The notes: a model not told the origin generated them from the sequence alone. A stretch of 64,000 nucleotides of DNA from Eshraghiella crossota (GCF_025148445.1 NZ_CP102270.1:496001-560000), one strand, 5' to 3'; counted from the stretch's first letter, positions 38,546 to 46,906 are shown. Numbers and translations: made by a program.

Positions 38546-38878
38546 ATGAAAGAAGATTTAGATGTATTATGTGCCGCAAGCTCTTACGATAAGAAATTTT
38601 ATCTTAATGAGGACTTCGGGGCACTTCCGGATTCGATTAAGGATGAACTTAAAATAATGTGTGTTCTTTTTACTGAGGATATCGGAGGAATTATCATCCT
38701 TGAATTTGATGAGGAAGGCAATCTTTTAATCAGGACAGAGGCAGATGAAGGAGATTTGCTTTATGATGAAATAGGAGCAGGCCTTAAGGTCAAACAGCTT
38801 CAGAAGGACAAAGCAGAGACTTTTCAGGCTCTTGAAATGTATTATAAGGTATTTTTCCTTGGAGAAGATATAGAATGA
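38546..38878 (+). CDS. Conserved small acidic protein, unknown function
   Basis: A 110-residue acidic soluble protein with no transmembrane helix. It begins MKEDLDVLCAASSYDKKFYL and has mixed alpha/beta character. It may belong to a small domain family of unknown function common in Lachnospiraceae, but I cannot name it securely. AGGAGA lies 9 bp upstream, and it shares an ATGA overlap with dusB, so coupled translation is expected. Confidence 0.75.
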   Translation: MKEDLDVLCAASSYDKKFYLNEDFGALPDSIKDELKIMCVLFTEDIGGIIILEFDEEGNLLIRTEADEGDLLYDEIGAGLKVKQLQKDKAETFQALEMYYKVFFLGEDIE

Positions 38879-39837
38879 AAATAGGAACAATGGAATTTGA
38901 CAGACCGGTAATGCTGGCACCCATGGCTGGGGTGACGGACCTTCCTTACAGGCTTATCTGCAAGGAGATGGGTTGTGACTACATGGTTACCGAGATGGTA
39001 AGTGCCAAAGCGGTTCTTTACAATAACAAAAACACCGATATTCTGTTGCAGACTTTGCCGGAGGAAGCACCATCGGCATTACAGCTTTTCGGTTCAGACC
39101 CGGAGATTATGGCTGACATTGCCCTTAGACTGGAACCATTGGGATTTGCGGCATTTGACATTAATATGGGCTGCCCCGTACCTAAAATTGTAAATAACGG
39201 CGAAGGCTCATCATTAATGAAAAATCCCTCTCTGGCAGGTAAAATAGTCGATACAATGGTAAAAAAAATTACGAAACCCGTTACAGTGAAGTTCAGAAAA
39301 GGTTTTGACGAGGAACATGTAAATGCGGTGGAGTTCGCCCACATAATGGAGGAATCCGGGGCGGCAGCCGTTACGGTTCACGGACGAACGAGGGAACAGT
39401 TCTATTCCGGCAAAGCAGACTGGGATATAATCGCAGCAGTCAAAGATAAAGTAAAGATACCTGTTTTTGGCAATGGTGATATCTTTTCATCAGAAGATGC
39501 CCTGAAGATGTTTCATTATACAGGATGCGACGGAATTGCAGTTGGCCGTGGGGCAAAAGGTAACCCATGGCTTTTCAGGGAAATTAAAGCGGCAATCCAC
39601 GGTGATGTGATACCGGCAAGACCGTCCCTTACAGAGATTAAGGATATGATAAAAAAACATGCAACACTTATGACAGAGTACAAACCTGAATATATGGTAG
39701 TCAGGGAAATGCGCAAACATGTGTCCTGGTATACAACGGGACTGCATAACTGTGCAGCATTAAGGGATGAAGTTAATCACACAGAGACATTGCAGGAATT
39801 ATTTAGCCTGTTGGATAAAAGAATGATTGACAAATGA
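38875..39837 (+). CDS. dusB: tRNA-dihydrouridine synthase
   Basis: A 320-residue FMN enzyme that reduces uridines in the D-loop of tRNA. The FMN-binding start is MLAPMAGVTDLPYR. The active-site cysteine lies in INMGCPVPKIVNNGEGS, and the RNA/FMN motif VTVHGRTREQFYSGKADW follows. DusB-type length and order. Overlaps the preceding small gene by ATGA. Confidence 0.95.
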   Translation: MKIGTMEFDRPVMLAPMAGVTDLPYRLICKEMGCDYMVTEMVSAKAVLYNNKNTDILLQTLPEEAPSALQLFGSDPEIMADIALRLEPLGFAAFDINMGCPVPKIVNNGEGSSLMKNPSLAGKIVDTMVKKITKPVTVKFRKGFDEEHVNAVEFAHIMEESGAAAVTVHGRTREQFYSGKADWDIIAAVKDKVKIPVFGNGDIFSSEDALKMFHYTGCDGIAVGRGAKGNPWLFREIKAAIHGDVIPARPSLTEIKDMIKKHATLMTEYKPEYMVVREMRKHVSWYTTGLHNCAALRDEVNHTETLQELFSLLDKRMIDK

Positions 39838-39856
39838 TTTTTTTATATTCTATAAT
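39827..39856 (+). promoter_or_regulatory. greA-lysS promoter
   Basis: TTGACA (39827-39832) overlaps the dusB stop codon; an 18-bp spacer leads to TATAAT (39851-39856). Both boxes are perfect. Confidence 0.78.
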
Positions 39857-39927
39857 ATTATGAATTGTTATGTGATAATGTATGCAGAGTTGCATTATTA
39901 GTATAAATGAGAAAGGTGAGTCAGATT

Positions 39928-40404
39928 ATGGCAGAAAAGAAAAATTTAATGACCTACGAAGGTCTCAAAAAATTAGAGGATGAACTTCAGGACCTGAAGG
40001 TAAACAGAAGAAAAGAAGTTGCCCAGAAAATTAAGGAAGCCAGAGAACAGGGTGACCTTTCAGAAAACGCCGAATATGATGCTGCTAAAGATGAGCAGAG
40101 AGATATTGAAGCAAGAATTGAAGAAATTGAGAAAATATTAAAGAATGCAGAAGTTGCTGATGATGAATTCGGTGCAGGTGTAATTAACCTTGGAAGTACA
40201 GTTACAGTGTATGACTGTGAATTTGATGAAGAACTGGTTTTCAAGCTTGTAGGTTCAACAGAAGCTAAGAGCCTTGAAAACAAGATTTCTAATGAAGCTC
40301 CGCTTGGCAAGGCTTTAATAGGTAAGGTGGCAGGGGACGAAGTTGAAGTAGAGACACCATCCGGAATAATGAAGTACAAAGTAATTAACGTTACCAGAGA
40401 ATAG
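39928..40404 (+). CDS. greA: Transcription elongation factor GreA
   Basis: A 158-residue GreA that rescues backtracked RNA polymerase. The N-terminal coiled coil (residues 8-75) carries the tip acidic motif GDLSENAEYDAAK. The C-terminal FKBP-like domain ends SGIMKYKVINVTRE. ATG 39928 follows AAAGGTGAG. lysS follows by 14 bp, as in many Firmicutes. Confidence 0.97.
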   Translation: MAEKKNLMTYEGLKKLEDELQDLKVNRRKEVAQKIKEAREQGDLSENAEYDAAKDEQRDIEARIEEIEKILKNAEVADDEFGAGVINLGSTVTVYDCEFDEELVFKLVGSTEAKSLENKISNEAPLGKALIGKVAGDEVEVETPSGIMKYKVINVTRE

Positions 40405-40418
40405 TTTTAGGAGTTAGT

Positions 40419-42464
40419 ATGGCAGATAATAACACACAGAATCAGGACATTAACGGACTTCTTCAGATTAGAAGAGATAAATTGGCGGATCTGGTTGAAA
40501 AGGGAAAAAATCCTTTTGAAATTACCAAATATGACGTTACACATCACACATCAGATGTAAAGGAATTATACACAGCCCATGAAAATGAGCTTCTTGCAGG
40601 CAGACCTGAACCTGATGTTGAGGGACTTGACGAACAGCAGAAGCGAGAGACACTTAAAGCCGATTATAATGCAAAGCGTGAAATAATGGATGCCAGTCCT
40701 ATTGATGTTACAATCGCAGGAAGAATGATGTTTAAGAGAGTTATGGGTAAAGCATCTTTCTGCAACATCCAGGATCTTAAAGGCAACATCCAGGTATATG
40801 TATCAAAAGACGGCGTCGGTGAAGATTCTTATGCAGATTTTAAGAAATCGGATATCGGTGATATTTTTGGAATAAAAGGTTTTGCATTCAGAACAATGAC
40901 AGGTGAGATTTCCATCCATGCGTCAGAAATCGTTCTTTTGTCAAAGAGCTTACAGATACTTCCTGAAAAATATCATGGTTTAACAGATACAGACGCAAGA
41001 TATCGTCAGAGATATGTTGACCTTATTATGAATTCGGAAGTTAAAGATACATTTATCAAACGTTCAATGATTATCAAGGAAATCCGTAATTTCCTTGCAG
41101 GACGTGACTTCATGGAAGTTGAGACACCTATGCTTGTGGCAAATCCGGGCGGAGCTGCGGCAAGACCTTTCGAGACACATTACAATGCCCTTAACGAGGA
41201 TGTTAAGCTTCGTATTTCTCTTGAATTATACTTAAAGAGACTTATCGTTGGCGGTCTTGAAAGAGTATACGAAATCGGACGAGTATTCCGTAATGAAGGT
41301 GTTGACACCAGACATAACCCTGAATTTACACTTATGGAATTATATCAGGCATACACAGATTACAACGGCATGATGGAACTTACAGAAAGCATGTTCCGTT
41401 ATCTTGCCGAAAAAGTATGCGGTTCAACCAAATTCACATACAACGGAATTGAAATTGATTTTGGCAAGCCATTCGAGCGTATTACAATGACAGACTGTGT
41501 CAAGAAATACGCAGGAATTGACTTCGATGCAGTTAAGACAGACGAAGAAGCAAAGGCCCTTGCAAAAGAGCATAATATCGAATATGAAGAAAGACACAAC
41601 AAGGGTCATATCCTTAATCTTTTCTTTGAGGAATATTGTGAAAAAGAACTTGTCCAGCCTACATTCGTAATGGATCATCCGATTGCAATTTCTCCTCTTA
41701 CCAAGAAGAAACCAACAGATCCTGAGAAAGTTGAACGTTTTGAGTTATTTATAAACGGATGGGAAATGTGTAACGCTTACTCAGAGCTTAATGATCCGAT
41801 TGACCAGAGAGAGCGTTTTGCACTTCAGGACGCAGCTGCGGCAGCAGGTGACGAAGAAGCAGAACACACAGACGAGGACTTCTTAAATGCCCTTGAAATC
41901 GGTATGCCACCTACAGGCGGTATCGGTTACGGAATCGACAGACTTGTTATGTTACTTACAGACAGTCCTGCCATCAGGGATGTATTATTGTTCCCGACAA
42001 TGAAGTCATTAGACGCTGATAAGAAGACTTCTAAGACTTCCGAATCAGCTCCTGTAGAGGAAACTAAACCTGTTGAAAAAATAGATTTCTCAAATGTTAA
42101 AATAGAGCCATTGTTTGAGGAAACAGTTGATTTTGATACATTCTCAAAATCAGATTTCAGAGCAGTTAAGGTTAAAGAATGTGTTGCAGTTCCTAAGAGC
42201 AAGAAACTTTTACAGTTTACTTTAGATGATGGAACAGGCACAGACCGCACAATTTTAAGCGGTATTCATAGCTTTTATGAGCCGGAAGAATTAGTCGGAA
42301 AGACTCTTATCGCTATCACCAACCTCCCACCTAGAGCAATGATGGGCATTGAGTCTTGCGGTATGCTCCTTTCAGCAGTTAATAACCTCAAGGATTCAGA
42401 GGATGAAGAACTTCATCTTTTGATGGTAGATGACAGAATTCCGGCAGGTGCAAAGCTCTACTAA
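40419..42464 (+). CDS. lysS: Lysyl-tRNA synthetase with C-terminal tRNA-binding domain
   Basis: A 681-residue class II lysyl-tRNA synthetase. It has an N-terminal OB-fold anticodon-binding domain, then the catalytic core with motif 2 (YEIGRVFRNEG, TRHNPEFTLMELYQAYTDY) and motif 3 (GYGIDRLVMLL). A Lys/Thr-rich linker (about residues 530-555) joins an extra C-terminal OB-fold of the EMAPII/Trbp111 type (FSKSDFRAVKVKEC, LLSAVNN). Ordinary bacterial LysS is about 490-500 residues; the extra domain is normally found on MetRS. There is also an N-terminal insertion of about 30 charged residues before the OB fold. Confidence 0.96.
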   Translation: MADNNTQNQDINGLLQIRRDKLADLVEKGKNPFEITKYDVTHHTSDVKELYTAHENELLAGRPEPDVEGLDEQQKRETLKADYNAKREIMDASPIDVTIAGRMMFKRVMGKASFCNIQDLKGNIQVYVSKDGVGEDSYADFKKSDIGDIFGIKGFAFRTMTGEISIHASEIVLLSKSLQILPEKYHGLTDTDARYRQRYVDLIMNSEVKDTFIKRSMIIKEIRNFLAGRDFMEVETPMLVANPGGAAARPFETHYNALNEDVKLRISLELYLKRLIVGGLERVYEIGRVFRNEGVDTRHNPEFTLMELYQAYTDYNGMMELTESMFRYLAEKVCGSTKFTYNGIEIDFGKPFERITMTDCVKKYAGIDFDAVKTDEEAKALAKEHNIEYEERHNKGHILNLFFEEYCEKELVQPTFVMDHPIAISPLTKKKPTDPEKVERFELFINGWEMCNAYSELNDPIDQRERFALQDAAAAAGDEEAEHTDEDFLNALEIGMPPTGGIGYGIDRLVMLLTDSPAIRDVLLFPTMKSLDADKKTSKTSESAPVEETKPVEKIDFSNVKIEPLFEETVDFDTFSKSDFRAVKVKECVAVPKSKKLLQFTLDDGTGTDRTILSGIHSFYEPEELVGKTLIAITNLPPRAMMGIESCGMLLSAVNNLKDSEDEELHLLMVDDRIPAGAKLY

Positions 42465-42465
42465 G

Positions 42466-42500
42466 AAGTACCGTTTTACCCTATAAAACGGTATGTACTT
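42466..42500 (+). terminator. Hairpin after lysS
   Basis: AAGTACCGTTTTA and TAAAACGGTA(TG)TACTT form a long stem around a CCC-containing loop immediately after the lysS stop. The following sequence lacks a long T-run, so it may act as a transcript-stabilising hairpin as much as a terminator. Confidence 0.5.
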
Positions 42501-42596
42501 CATTTGTGAAAAAGCTCTGAAAATACACAAATACACCAAATTTACACCAAATGGTGCTTGAAACGGTGCAGAGCCTTAAAAATCGCATAATTTGGA

Positions 42597-42650
42597 ACAT
42601 CAGCAGGAAAACAAGCACGAGCAAAGCGAGTATTTGTTTTCACCTGATGT
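42597..42650 (+). other. Long imperfect hairpin in the lysS downstream region
   Basis: ACATCAG (42597-42603) pairs with CTGATGT (42644-42650) and GAAAACAA (42607-42614) with TTGTTTTC (42634-42641), giving 15 bp interrupted by a small internal loop, with an 18-nt apical loop. No gene is seen between 42,465 and 42,753. This strip may be part of an element boundary; its role is unknown. Confidence 0.5.
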
Positions 42651-42692
42651 GACAACGACAAAGCCGTTGGATTTTGGAGTGATAAATGAGTG

Positions 42693-42722
42693 GGCAATTC
42701 CAATCGGGATTGCCCATTTTTA
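42693..42722 (+). terminator. Rho-independent terminator
   Basis: GGGCAATTCC and GGGATTGCCC form a 10-bp stem (one G-U) around AATC, followed by ATTTTT. Confidence 0.75.
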
Positions 42723-42753
42723 AAACAAACAGAAATACAAATCAGAGTTTGTG

Positions 42754-43200
42754 ATGGTAGATAATATGGAATGGTTTAATGTTTTTGGGCTGATTTTTAT
42801 TGCAGTCATTATGATACCCAATGTTGTATTTGCGATTAAGTGCAAAGATGGATTTGATAATAAGTGGAACAATAAATATGTTGAGGTCACAGAACAAGTA
42901 GGGAGATTGGGTTGTTTCGGATTCATGATAATCAATATTCCGGGAACTTGGTTCGGGTGGTGGTCTGACGAAGCATTTGCACTATATCTGATTGTAGATA
43001 CCATATTGGTAATGCTTTATTGTGCTATTTGGATTATATGTTTTAAGAAAAACAGCGTTTTCAGAGCATTAGCACTTTCTATTATTCCTTCAATGTTGTT
43101 CTTATTTAGTGGGATTATGAGTAGGTCGGTGCTATTGATTATTGCATCAGTATTATTTGCACCAAGTCATATTGTGATTTCATATAAAAATGTAAAATGA
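42754..43200 (+). CDS. Hypothetical multi-pass membrane protein
   Basis: A 148-residue protein with about four transmembrane helices (residues 8-28, 55-72, 78-100, 108-145). Its soluble loops are short and contain a WFGWWSDEAF segment. No family is recognised. There is no strong ribosome site; GTG 42751, ATG 42754 and ATG 42766 are all possible starts. It is the first gene after lysS and is probably accessory DNA. Confidence 0.55.
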   Translation: MVDNMEWFNVFGLIFIAVIMIPNVVFAIKCKDGFDNKWNNKYVEVTEQVGRLGCFGFMIINIPGTWFGWWSDEAFALYLIVDTILVMLYCAIWIICFKKNSVFRALALSIIPSMLFLFSGIMSRSVLLIIASVLFAPSHIVISYKNVK

Positions 43201-43325
43201 TATTTACAACTTCTAGTTTTGATTTGACTTAATTCATAACATTTATTAACTGTTATATCTTATCCTCGTGAAGTCCGCAACCCCTTGAAAATGCTAAATT
43301 TGTAGCGAGTGAGTTTGCCCTTACG

Positions 43326-43392
43326 CTTTCCCTTGTGTTATATCCTTTTCCCTCATGTTACGAATGCTCACAAGGGCAAAATTAAGGGAAAG
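43326..43392. repeat. Left-end repeat cluster of the mobilizable element
   Basis: CTTTCCCTTGT (43326-43336), ACAAGGGCAAA (43370-43380) and AAGGGAAAG (43384-43392) occur in the same order as TTTTCCCTTGT, AAGGGCAAAA and ACAAGGGAAAA at the right end (49333-49375). Such paired sites may be integrase arm-binding sequences. No gene is seen between 43,201 and 43,493. Confidence 0.5.
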
Positions 43393-43493
43393 AAAATCCA
43401 GTAACAAATTATAACATGAAATGAAAATGGCAGGAAGAACGGATTGAAATGCTTTCAAAACTTTTAGAAAATTAAGGAAAGGACAGATAAGAT

Positions 43494-43733
43494 ATGAGAT
43501 TGATTTATGCAAGATATAATCCGCAATGTAATAGCATAGATGTAACCACGTTTGAAAATGTAGTGCTTAGAATTGATTGCAATAAGGCAGAGGAAGGATT
43601 GAGAACTACTCCCGGCTCCCAGTGTTCGTTGAATGCTTTGGCTATTGATAATCCATTAGAATATGCAAGATTATACTTGGATGGAGAAATGCAAGTATGG
43701 GTTGATGCAGAGGATCGTTTAGATACGTGGTGA
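43494..43733 (+). CDS. Small protein of mobile elements, unknown function
   Basis: A 79-residue soluble protein (MRLIYARYNPQCNSID start). It has no transmembrane helix and no motif I can assign. It resembles short accessory proteins common in Firmicutes integrative elements, possibly DUF6061. A good AAGGAAAGGA ribosome site precedes the ATG. It sits next to the left edge of the element. Confidence 0.65.
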   Translation: MRLIYARYNPQCNSIDVTTFENVVLRIDCNKAEEGLRTTPGSQCSLNALAIDNPLEYARLYLDGEMQVWVDAEDRLDTW

Positions 43734-43863
43734 TTTTGCTAATATAATATCATGATAGAGGTCTAGTACTAAAAATTCCAGAAAAATATATAGAACGTAC
43801 GGTTATTCCATAATAAGAGGCAGGAATCTTAAGTTTCTAGATGTTTGAATTTTGCCTTAAGGT

Positions 43864-43907
43864 AAATAGAGAGGACACATTGATTTTTCAGTGTATCCCC
43901 TCTATTT
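43864..43907 (+). terminator. Terminator-like hairpin
   Basis: AAATAGAGAGG pairs with CCCCTCTATTT (one mismatch) with further pairing toward the loop. It follows the small gene and overlaps the first SdpR-type operator, so the same sequence may have both roles. The 43,734-43,863 stretch shows nothing else. Confidence 0.45.
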
Positions 43908-43981
43908 AAAATTATTTTTAAATAGTTCTTGCACAAAAACAAATAGCATGCTAAAATCTATTTAAAGAAAGTTTTAAATAG
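43902..43981 (+). promoter_or_regulatory. sdpRI promoter flanked by two identical operators
   Basis: The inverted repeat CTATTTAAA-N6-TTTAAATAG occurs twice, at 43902-43925 and 43958-43981, with identical 9-bp arms and spacing and 56 bp between centres. Between them lie TTGCAC (43929-43934), a 17-bp spacer and TAAAAT (43952-43957). The second operator overlaps the transcription start and ends 9 bp before the sdpR ATG. The likely ligand is SdpR, an autorepressor of the ArsR family. Confidence 0.82.
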
Positions 43982-43990
43982 GTAAAAGAT

Positions 43991-44260
43991 ATGGGAGAAA
44001 CTAACATTTTTAAAGTATTGGCAGATAGCCAGCGAAGAGACATTCTTATTATGTTGAGAAATGAACGATTAAATGCCGGAGAGATTGCTGAAAAATTACA
44101 GATTACACCGGCTGCTCTTTCTTATCATTTAAAATTACTTAAAAACGCAGACTTGATATCTGAATATAAAGAGAAAAACTTTGTTTATTATGAAATCAAC
44201 ACTACGGTTTTCGATGAATTAATTATATGGGTTAACCAGTTTGGAGGAAAAAAAGTATGA
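43991..44260 (+). CDS. sdpR: ArsR-family autorepressor, SdpR-like
   Basis: An 89-residue winged-helix repressor. The recognition region is NAGEIAEKLQITPAALSYHL at residues 27-46, with FKVLADSQRRDILIML before it. There are no metal-binding cysteines, as expected for SdpR rather than metal-sensing ArsR. In Bacillus, SdpR represses its own operon and is titrated by the membrane protein SdpI. Here the two genes share an ATGA overlap and twin palindromic operators precede them. Confidence 0.88.
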   Translation: MGETNIFKVLADSQRRDILIMLRNERLNAGEIAEKLQITPAALSYHLKLLKNADLISEYKEKNFVYYEINTTVFDELIIWVNQFGGKKV

Positions 44261-44943
44261 AAAAAATAATGTGGATAGTAGCAATGATACCAGTTGTAGT
44301 TACAAGTGTTGTACTACAGTTTATGCCTGATATTATACCTATGCATCATGACTTGGAGGGAAACACTGACAGATGGGGAAGTAAAACAGAAAGCTTTATT
44401 TTTCCGGTAATTATTTTGTTTATTACACTGTTTTGGCACTTGCTAATCTATGTGTTTGAGAAAAAATCAAAAAATGCAAATACAGAAAAGGAACAGATGG
44501 AAGCAAAATCTTCTGCAAAGGTATTATGTGTTGTAGGAATTTCGCAAGCAATCATGTTCGGGATTATGCATTATTTTATTCTTTATTCTTCTTGGATACA
44601 GGCAAATGCAGGTGGTGAACATGCGGTTATTGACATTGCAAAAGTTTCATGTATTTTGTGTGGTATTATATTTATTGTATTAGGAAATTTTATGACAAAG
44701 GCAAAACGAAATGCAGTAGTGGGAGTTCGAACCGTTTGGAGTATGCACAATGATAATACATGGAGAAAGAGTAACCGCTTTGGTGCAATATGTATTATTA
44801 TTACGGGGTTATTGACTATCATTACAACCGTATTTACAAGTGGGATGACTGGCACAATCTTTATGTTGATTTATTTATTATTAGCAACAATTGTAACTGT
44901 GGTATACTCAAAAAAGATATATGATAAGGAAATAAAAAAATAA
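44257..44943 (+). CDS. sdpI: SdpI-family membrane protein (immunity/signal transducer)
   Basis: A 228-residue membrane protein with about six helices. It has the N-terminal MPDIIPMHHDLEGNTDRWGSK segment (DUF1648-type) and the SdpI signature RNAVVGVRTVWSMHNDNTWRK before the last helices. In Bacillus, SdpI confers immunity to the SdpC toxin and sequesters SdpR at the membrane. No sdpC-like toxin gene is visible here, so this copy may protect against toxins made by others. Confidence 0.86.
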   Translation: MKKIMWIVAMIPVVVTSVVLQFMPDIIPMHHDLEGNTDRWGSKTESFIFPVIILFITLFWHLLIYVFEKKSKNANTEKEQMEAKSSAKVLCVVGISQAIMFGIMHYFILYSSWIQANAGGEHAVIDIAKVSCILCGIIFIVLGNFMTKAKRNAVVGVRTVWSMHNDNTWRKSNRFGAICIIITGLLTIITTVFTSGMTGTIFMLIYLLLATIVTVVYSKKIYDKEIKK

Positions 44944-44989
44944 TTTGTATCTTTATGCGAGAGGGTGAAATTCCAGTCTTTTACGGAGA

Positions 44990-45033
44990 GATAACAAACG
45001 AAGGGAGGCAATTGCCTCCCTTCGTTTGTTATC
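44990..45033. terminator. 44-bp perfect palindrome, bidirectional terminator
   Basis: Bases 44990-45033 are a perfect palindrome with 22-bp arms (outer part GATAACAAACGAAGGG, centre GCAATTGC). It sits between the convergent sdpI and relaxase genes and contains the relaxase stop codon. Confidence 0.8.
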
Positions 45034-46555
45034 TACTCCTTCCACGGTTTGGTGGAGAATATGGTCTTGTTAACTCTCGCTCCTTTATGTCCTGTTTCTT
45101 AGATATAAGCCTATCGTGTAGAGACTGTGGCTTTTCTCCATACCGTTGTTTCCAATTCTTAAGGCTGTCCTGATAATCCCCATAAGCTGTCTCTGACTTA
45201 TGAAATGCTTTGTAGAAGGCTTCCGCATTCTGATACCCGTATTCCTTTACGATATGGGATAATCGGGCTTTCATTCGGGAAATACGTTCCTCCAATCCGG
45301 CTATCTCTGTTGAAAGTTCGGAACGCCTTTTTGCTTTGAAGATACCTTTGCTGTCGGACAGTTCAATTTCAAGGTCACTTCGCTGTTTCTCGAGTGCAAA
45401 AATTGCTTTATTCTGTTCTTGCAGCTTTTGATAAATTTCGCATAAGTGCTTGTAAGAAACTGCTTCCGGTGATGGCTGTGGTCTTGGCGGTATGGCAGGC
45501 TTTGGTGTATCTGTCTGCTTTCTGCTTTCTTCTGGTACAGCTTTCTGCTCTTTGAAATCTGTGTTCTCCGGTCTTGCTTCAAGCTCTTTGGAAATTACTT
45601 TATCTGCAAGCTCCAGAGTTTTGAGAAATACTTTGGAGATTAACAGTTCTAATACTGCAATGGCAGTACCGATAATGGAAGATAACAGATTCGGTCTGTT
45701 TCCGTAAAGCCATACGGATTCCACAATCTTGTCCGTTATCCGTTCCTTTTTTATCTGCATGATTTCTGACTTGGAAACACCCGTTACAATCGCTCTGTCA
45801 ACAGTCTGATTCCACAAGGTGCGTTTACTGTTGTCTGCCTCAATCTCGGTGGCTTTCGGATTGTTCTTACCAATCTTTTTGGTGGCAAGATACATACCGC
45901 CACGCTCAAAAACTTCTAACCGCTGGCTTTTATCCCACACATACTGATTGATAAGATTGGTATAATCCTGCTTGACGGTATCAAGGAAATTTTCAGCCTT
46001 GAAGTGTTTATCCTTAATGGAGAAAATCTGTCTTTCGTATACCTCACCTTTGTGAATCACCTTACACCTTTTACGGATATTTCCTTCTTCATCAAGTATC
46101 TCTTTCTTGGTGCGTACATGATTTCCCTTTTCGTCATAGAACATATTGCGGGTGGCAACCTTTTCTATGGGCTGTTCCAAGAGTGTACGCTCCGAAAAAA
46201 TGAGATGGATGTGATAGTTGGTTTTCCGCTTATTGTGATGCAGGGCTGCGATACAGTCCGTTCCGTAAGTCTGTCTGAAATGGTCTGTAAATATCTGCAA
46301 CAGTCTGTCTGGAGGATACTCCGTAAAAGATTCCGGCAGGGCTATGATCAATTCCCTTGCCTCAATACATTTCCCCTCCGTACCGTTTTTTTTAAATTCT
46401 GCCTGATTATATTTTGCAAGGTCAGTCCAAAAATTACGGTCTGTGGTTTCATATACCGCATACAGATTTTCCTGCTTCTTTGGGCTTGAAATATAATAAA
46501 TTCTTCCCCGGACATTGTGGAGCTTCGTCATCTGAATAAATGAATTTCTTGGCAT
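45029..46555 (-). CDS. MobA/MobL-family relaxase
   Basis: A 508-residue mobilization relaxase that nicks oriT and leads the strand into the recipient. The N-terminal domain has MPRNSFIQMTKLHNVRGRIYYISSP and the metal-binding motif TNYHIHLIFSER (HxH) near residue 128. The C-terminal half is a charged coiled coil (about 390-470) ending in a basic tail, plus a hydrophobic patch near residue 290. ATG at 46555 follows AAAGGAGGAAG on the minus strand, so the upstream in-frame start at 46582 is rejected. The last codon lies in a perfect palindrome. Confidence 0.88.
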   Translation of the reverse strand: MPRNSFIQMTKLHNVRGRIYYISSPKKQENLYAVYETTDRNFWTDLAKYNQAEFKKNGTEGKCIEARELIIALPESFTEYPPDRLLQIFTDHFRQTYGTDCIAALHHNKRKTNYHIHLIFSERTLLEQPIEKVATRNMFYDEKGNHVRTKKEILDEEGNIRKRCKVIHKGEVYERQIFSIKDKHFKAENFLDTVKQDYTNLINQYVWDKSQRLEVFERGGMYLATKKIGKNNPKATEIEADNSKRTLWNQTVDRAIVTGVSKSEIMQIKKERITDKIVESVWLYGNRPNLLSSIIGTAIAVLELLISKVFLKTLELADKVISKELEARPENTDFKEQKAVPEESRKQTDTPKPAIPPRPQPSPEAVSYKHLCEIYQKLQEQNKAIFALEKQRSDLEIELSDSKGIFKAKRRSELSTEIAGLEERISRMKARLSHIVKEYGYQNAEAFYKAFHKSETAYGDYQDSLKNWKQRYGEKPQSLHDRLISKKQDIKERELTRPYSPPNRGRSR

Positions 46556-46634
46556 GTGCTTCCTCCTTTCCGTATCTGCCAAGTACGAAGCTGCAAGAAA
46601 TGAGGATGGGAAACTTTCTAATGTGAAAGTGAGT

Positions 46635-46747
46635 AGGCTACATAGGTAGCCTGTCTACGAACATATCCGCCTGTCGGCGAAAAGCTCCCAGCAGGGCGAA
46701 ATACACAGAGTACAAATCGTAAGATTTGTGCGAGGGGTGTATTTCGC
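46635..46747. other. oriT-like region with nested inverted repeats
   Basis: Upstream of the relaxase gene lie AGGCTAC-N4-GTAGCCT (46635-46652), GCGAAATACAC (46696-46706) paired with GTGTATTTCGC (46737-46747), and ACAAATC-N4-GATTTGT (46712-46729) nested inside. Nested inverted repeats next to the relaxase gene are typical of mobilization origins. The whole 46,556-46,906 interval has no gene. Confidence 0.6.
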
Positions 46748-46880
46748 TCTCAAACGCCGAGGGCTTGTATAAAAAAGTTTCTTCCCCACTTCTTAAATTT
46801 CCGGTTGTATCTTAGAGGAAGCACATGGTATAATCTATTTGCGTGTAGGTATATCATGGCTTCGGTCAGATACATACCTT

Positions 46881-46904
46881 AGGGATGGTCTTAGGACTGT
46901 CCCT
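46881..46904 (+). terminator. Hairpin behind the excisionase gene
   Basis: AGGGATGGTC pairs with GACTGTCCCT around TTAG (10 bp, two G-U), followed on the plus strand by ATTTAATTT. On the minus strand it directly follows the excisionase stop codon. The direction in which it acts is uncertain. Confidence 0.45.
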
Positions 46905-46906
46905 AT

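Noticed and set aside
42466-42722. A tRNA or riboswitch in the strip after lysS
   Set aside because: The strip has three hairpins but no cloverleaf, no T-loop GTTCGA-type sequence and no recognisable aptamer core.
43902-43981. CRISPR-like repeat array
   Set aside because: Only two copies, each a palindrome, with a promoter between them; they are operators.
45301-45582. 93-codon minus-strand frame inside the relaxase gene
   Set aside because: Overlaps the relaxase in another frame and has no ribosome site; Lys/Gln/Arg-rich shadow of a coiled-coil region.
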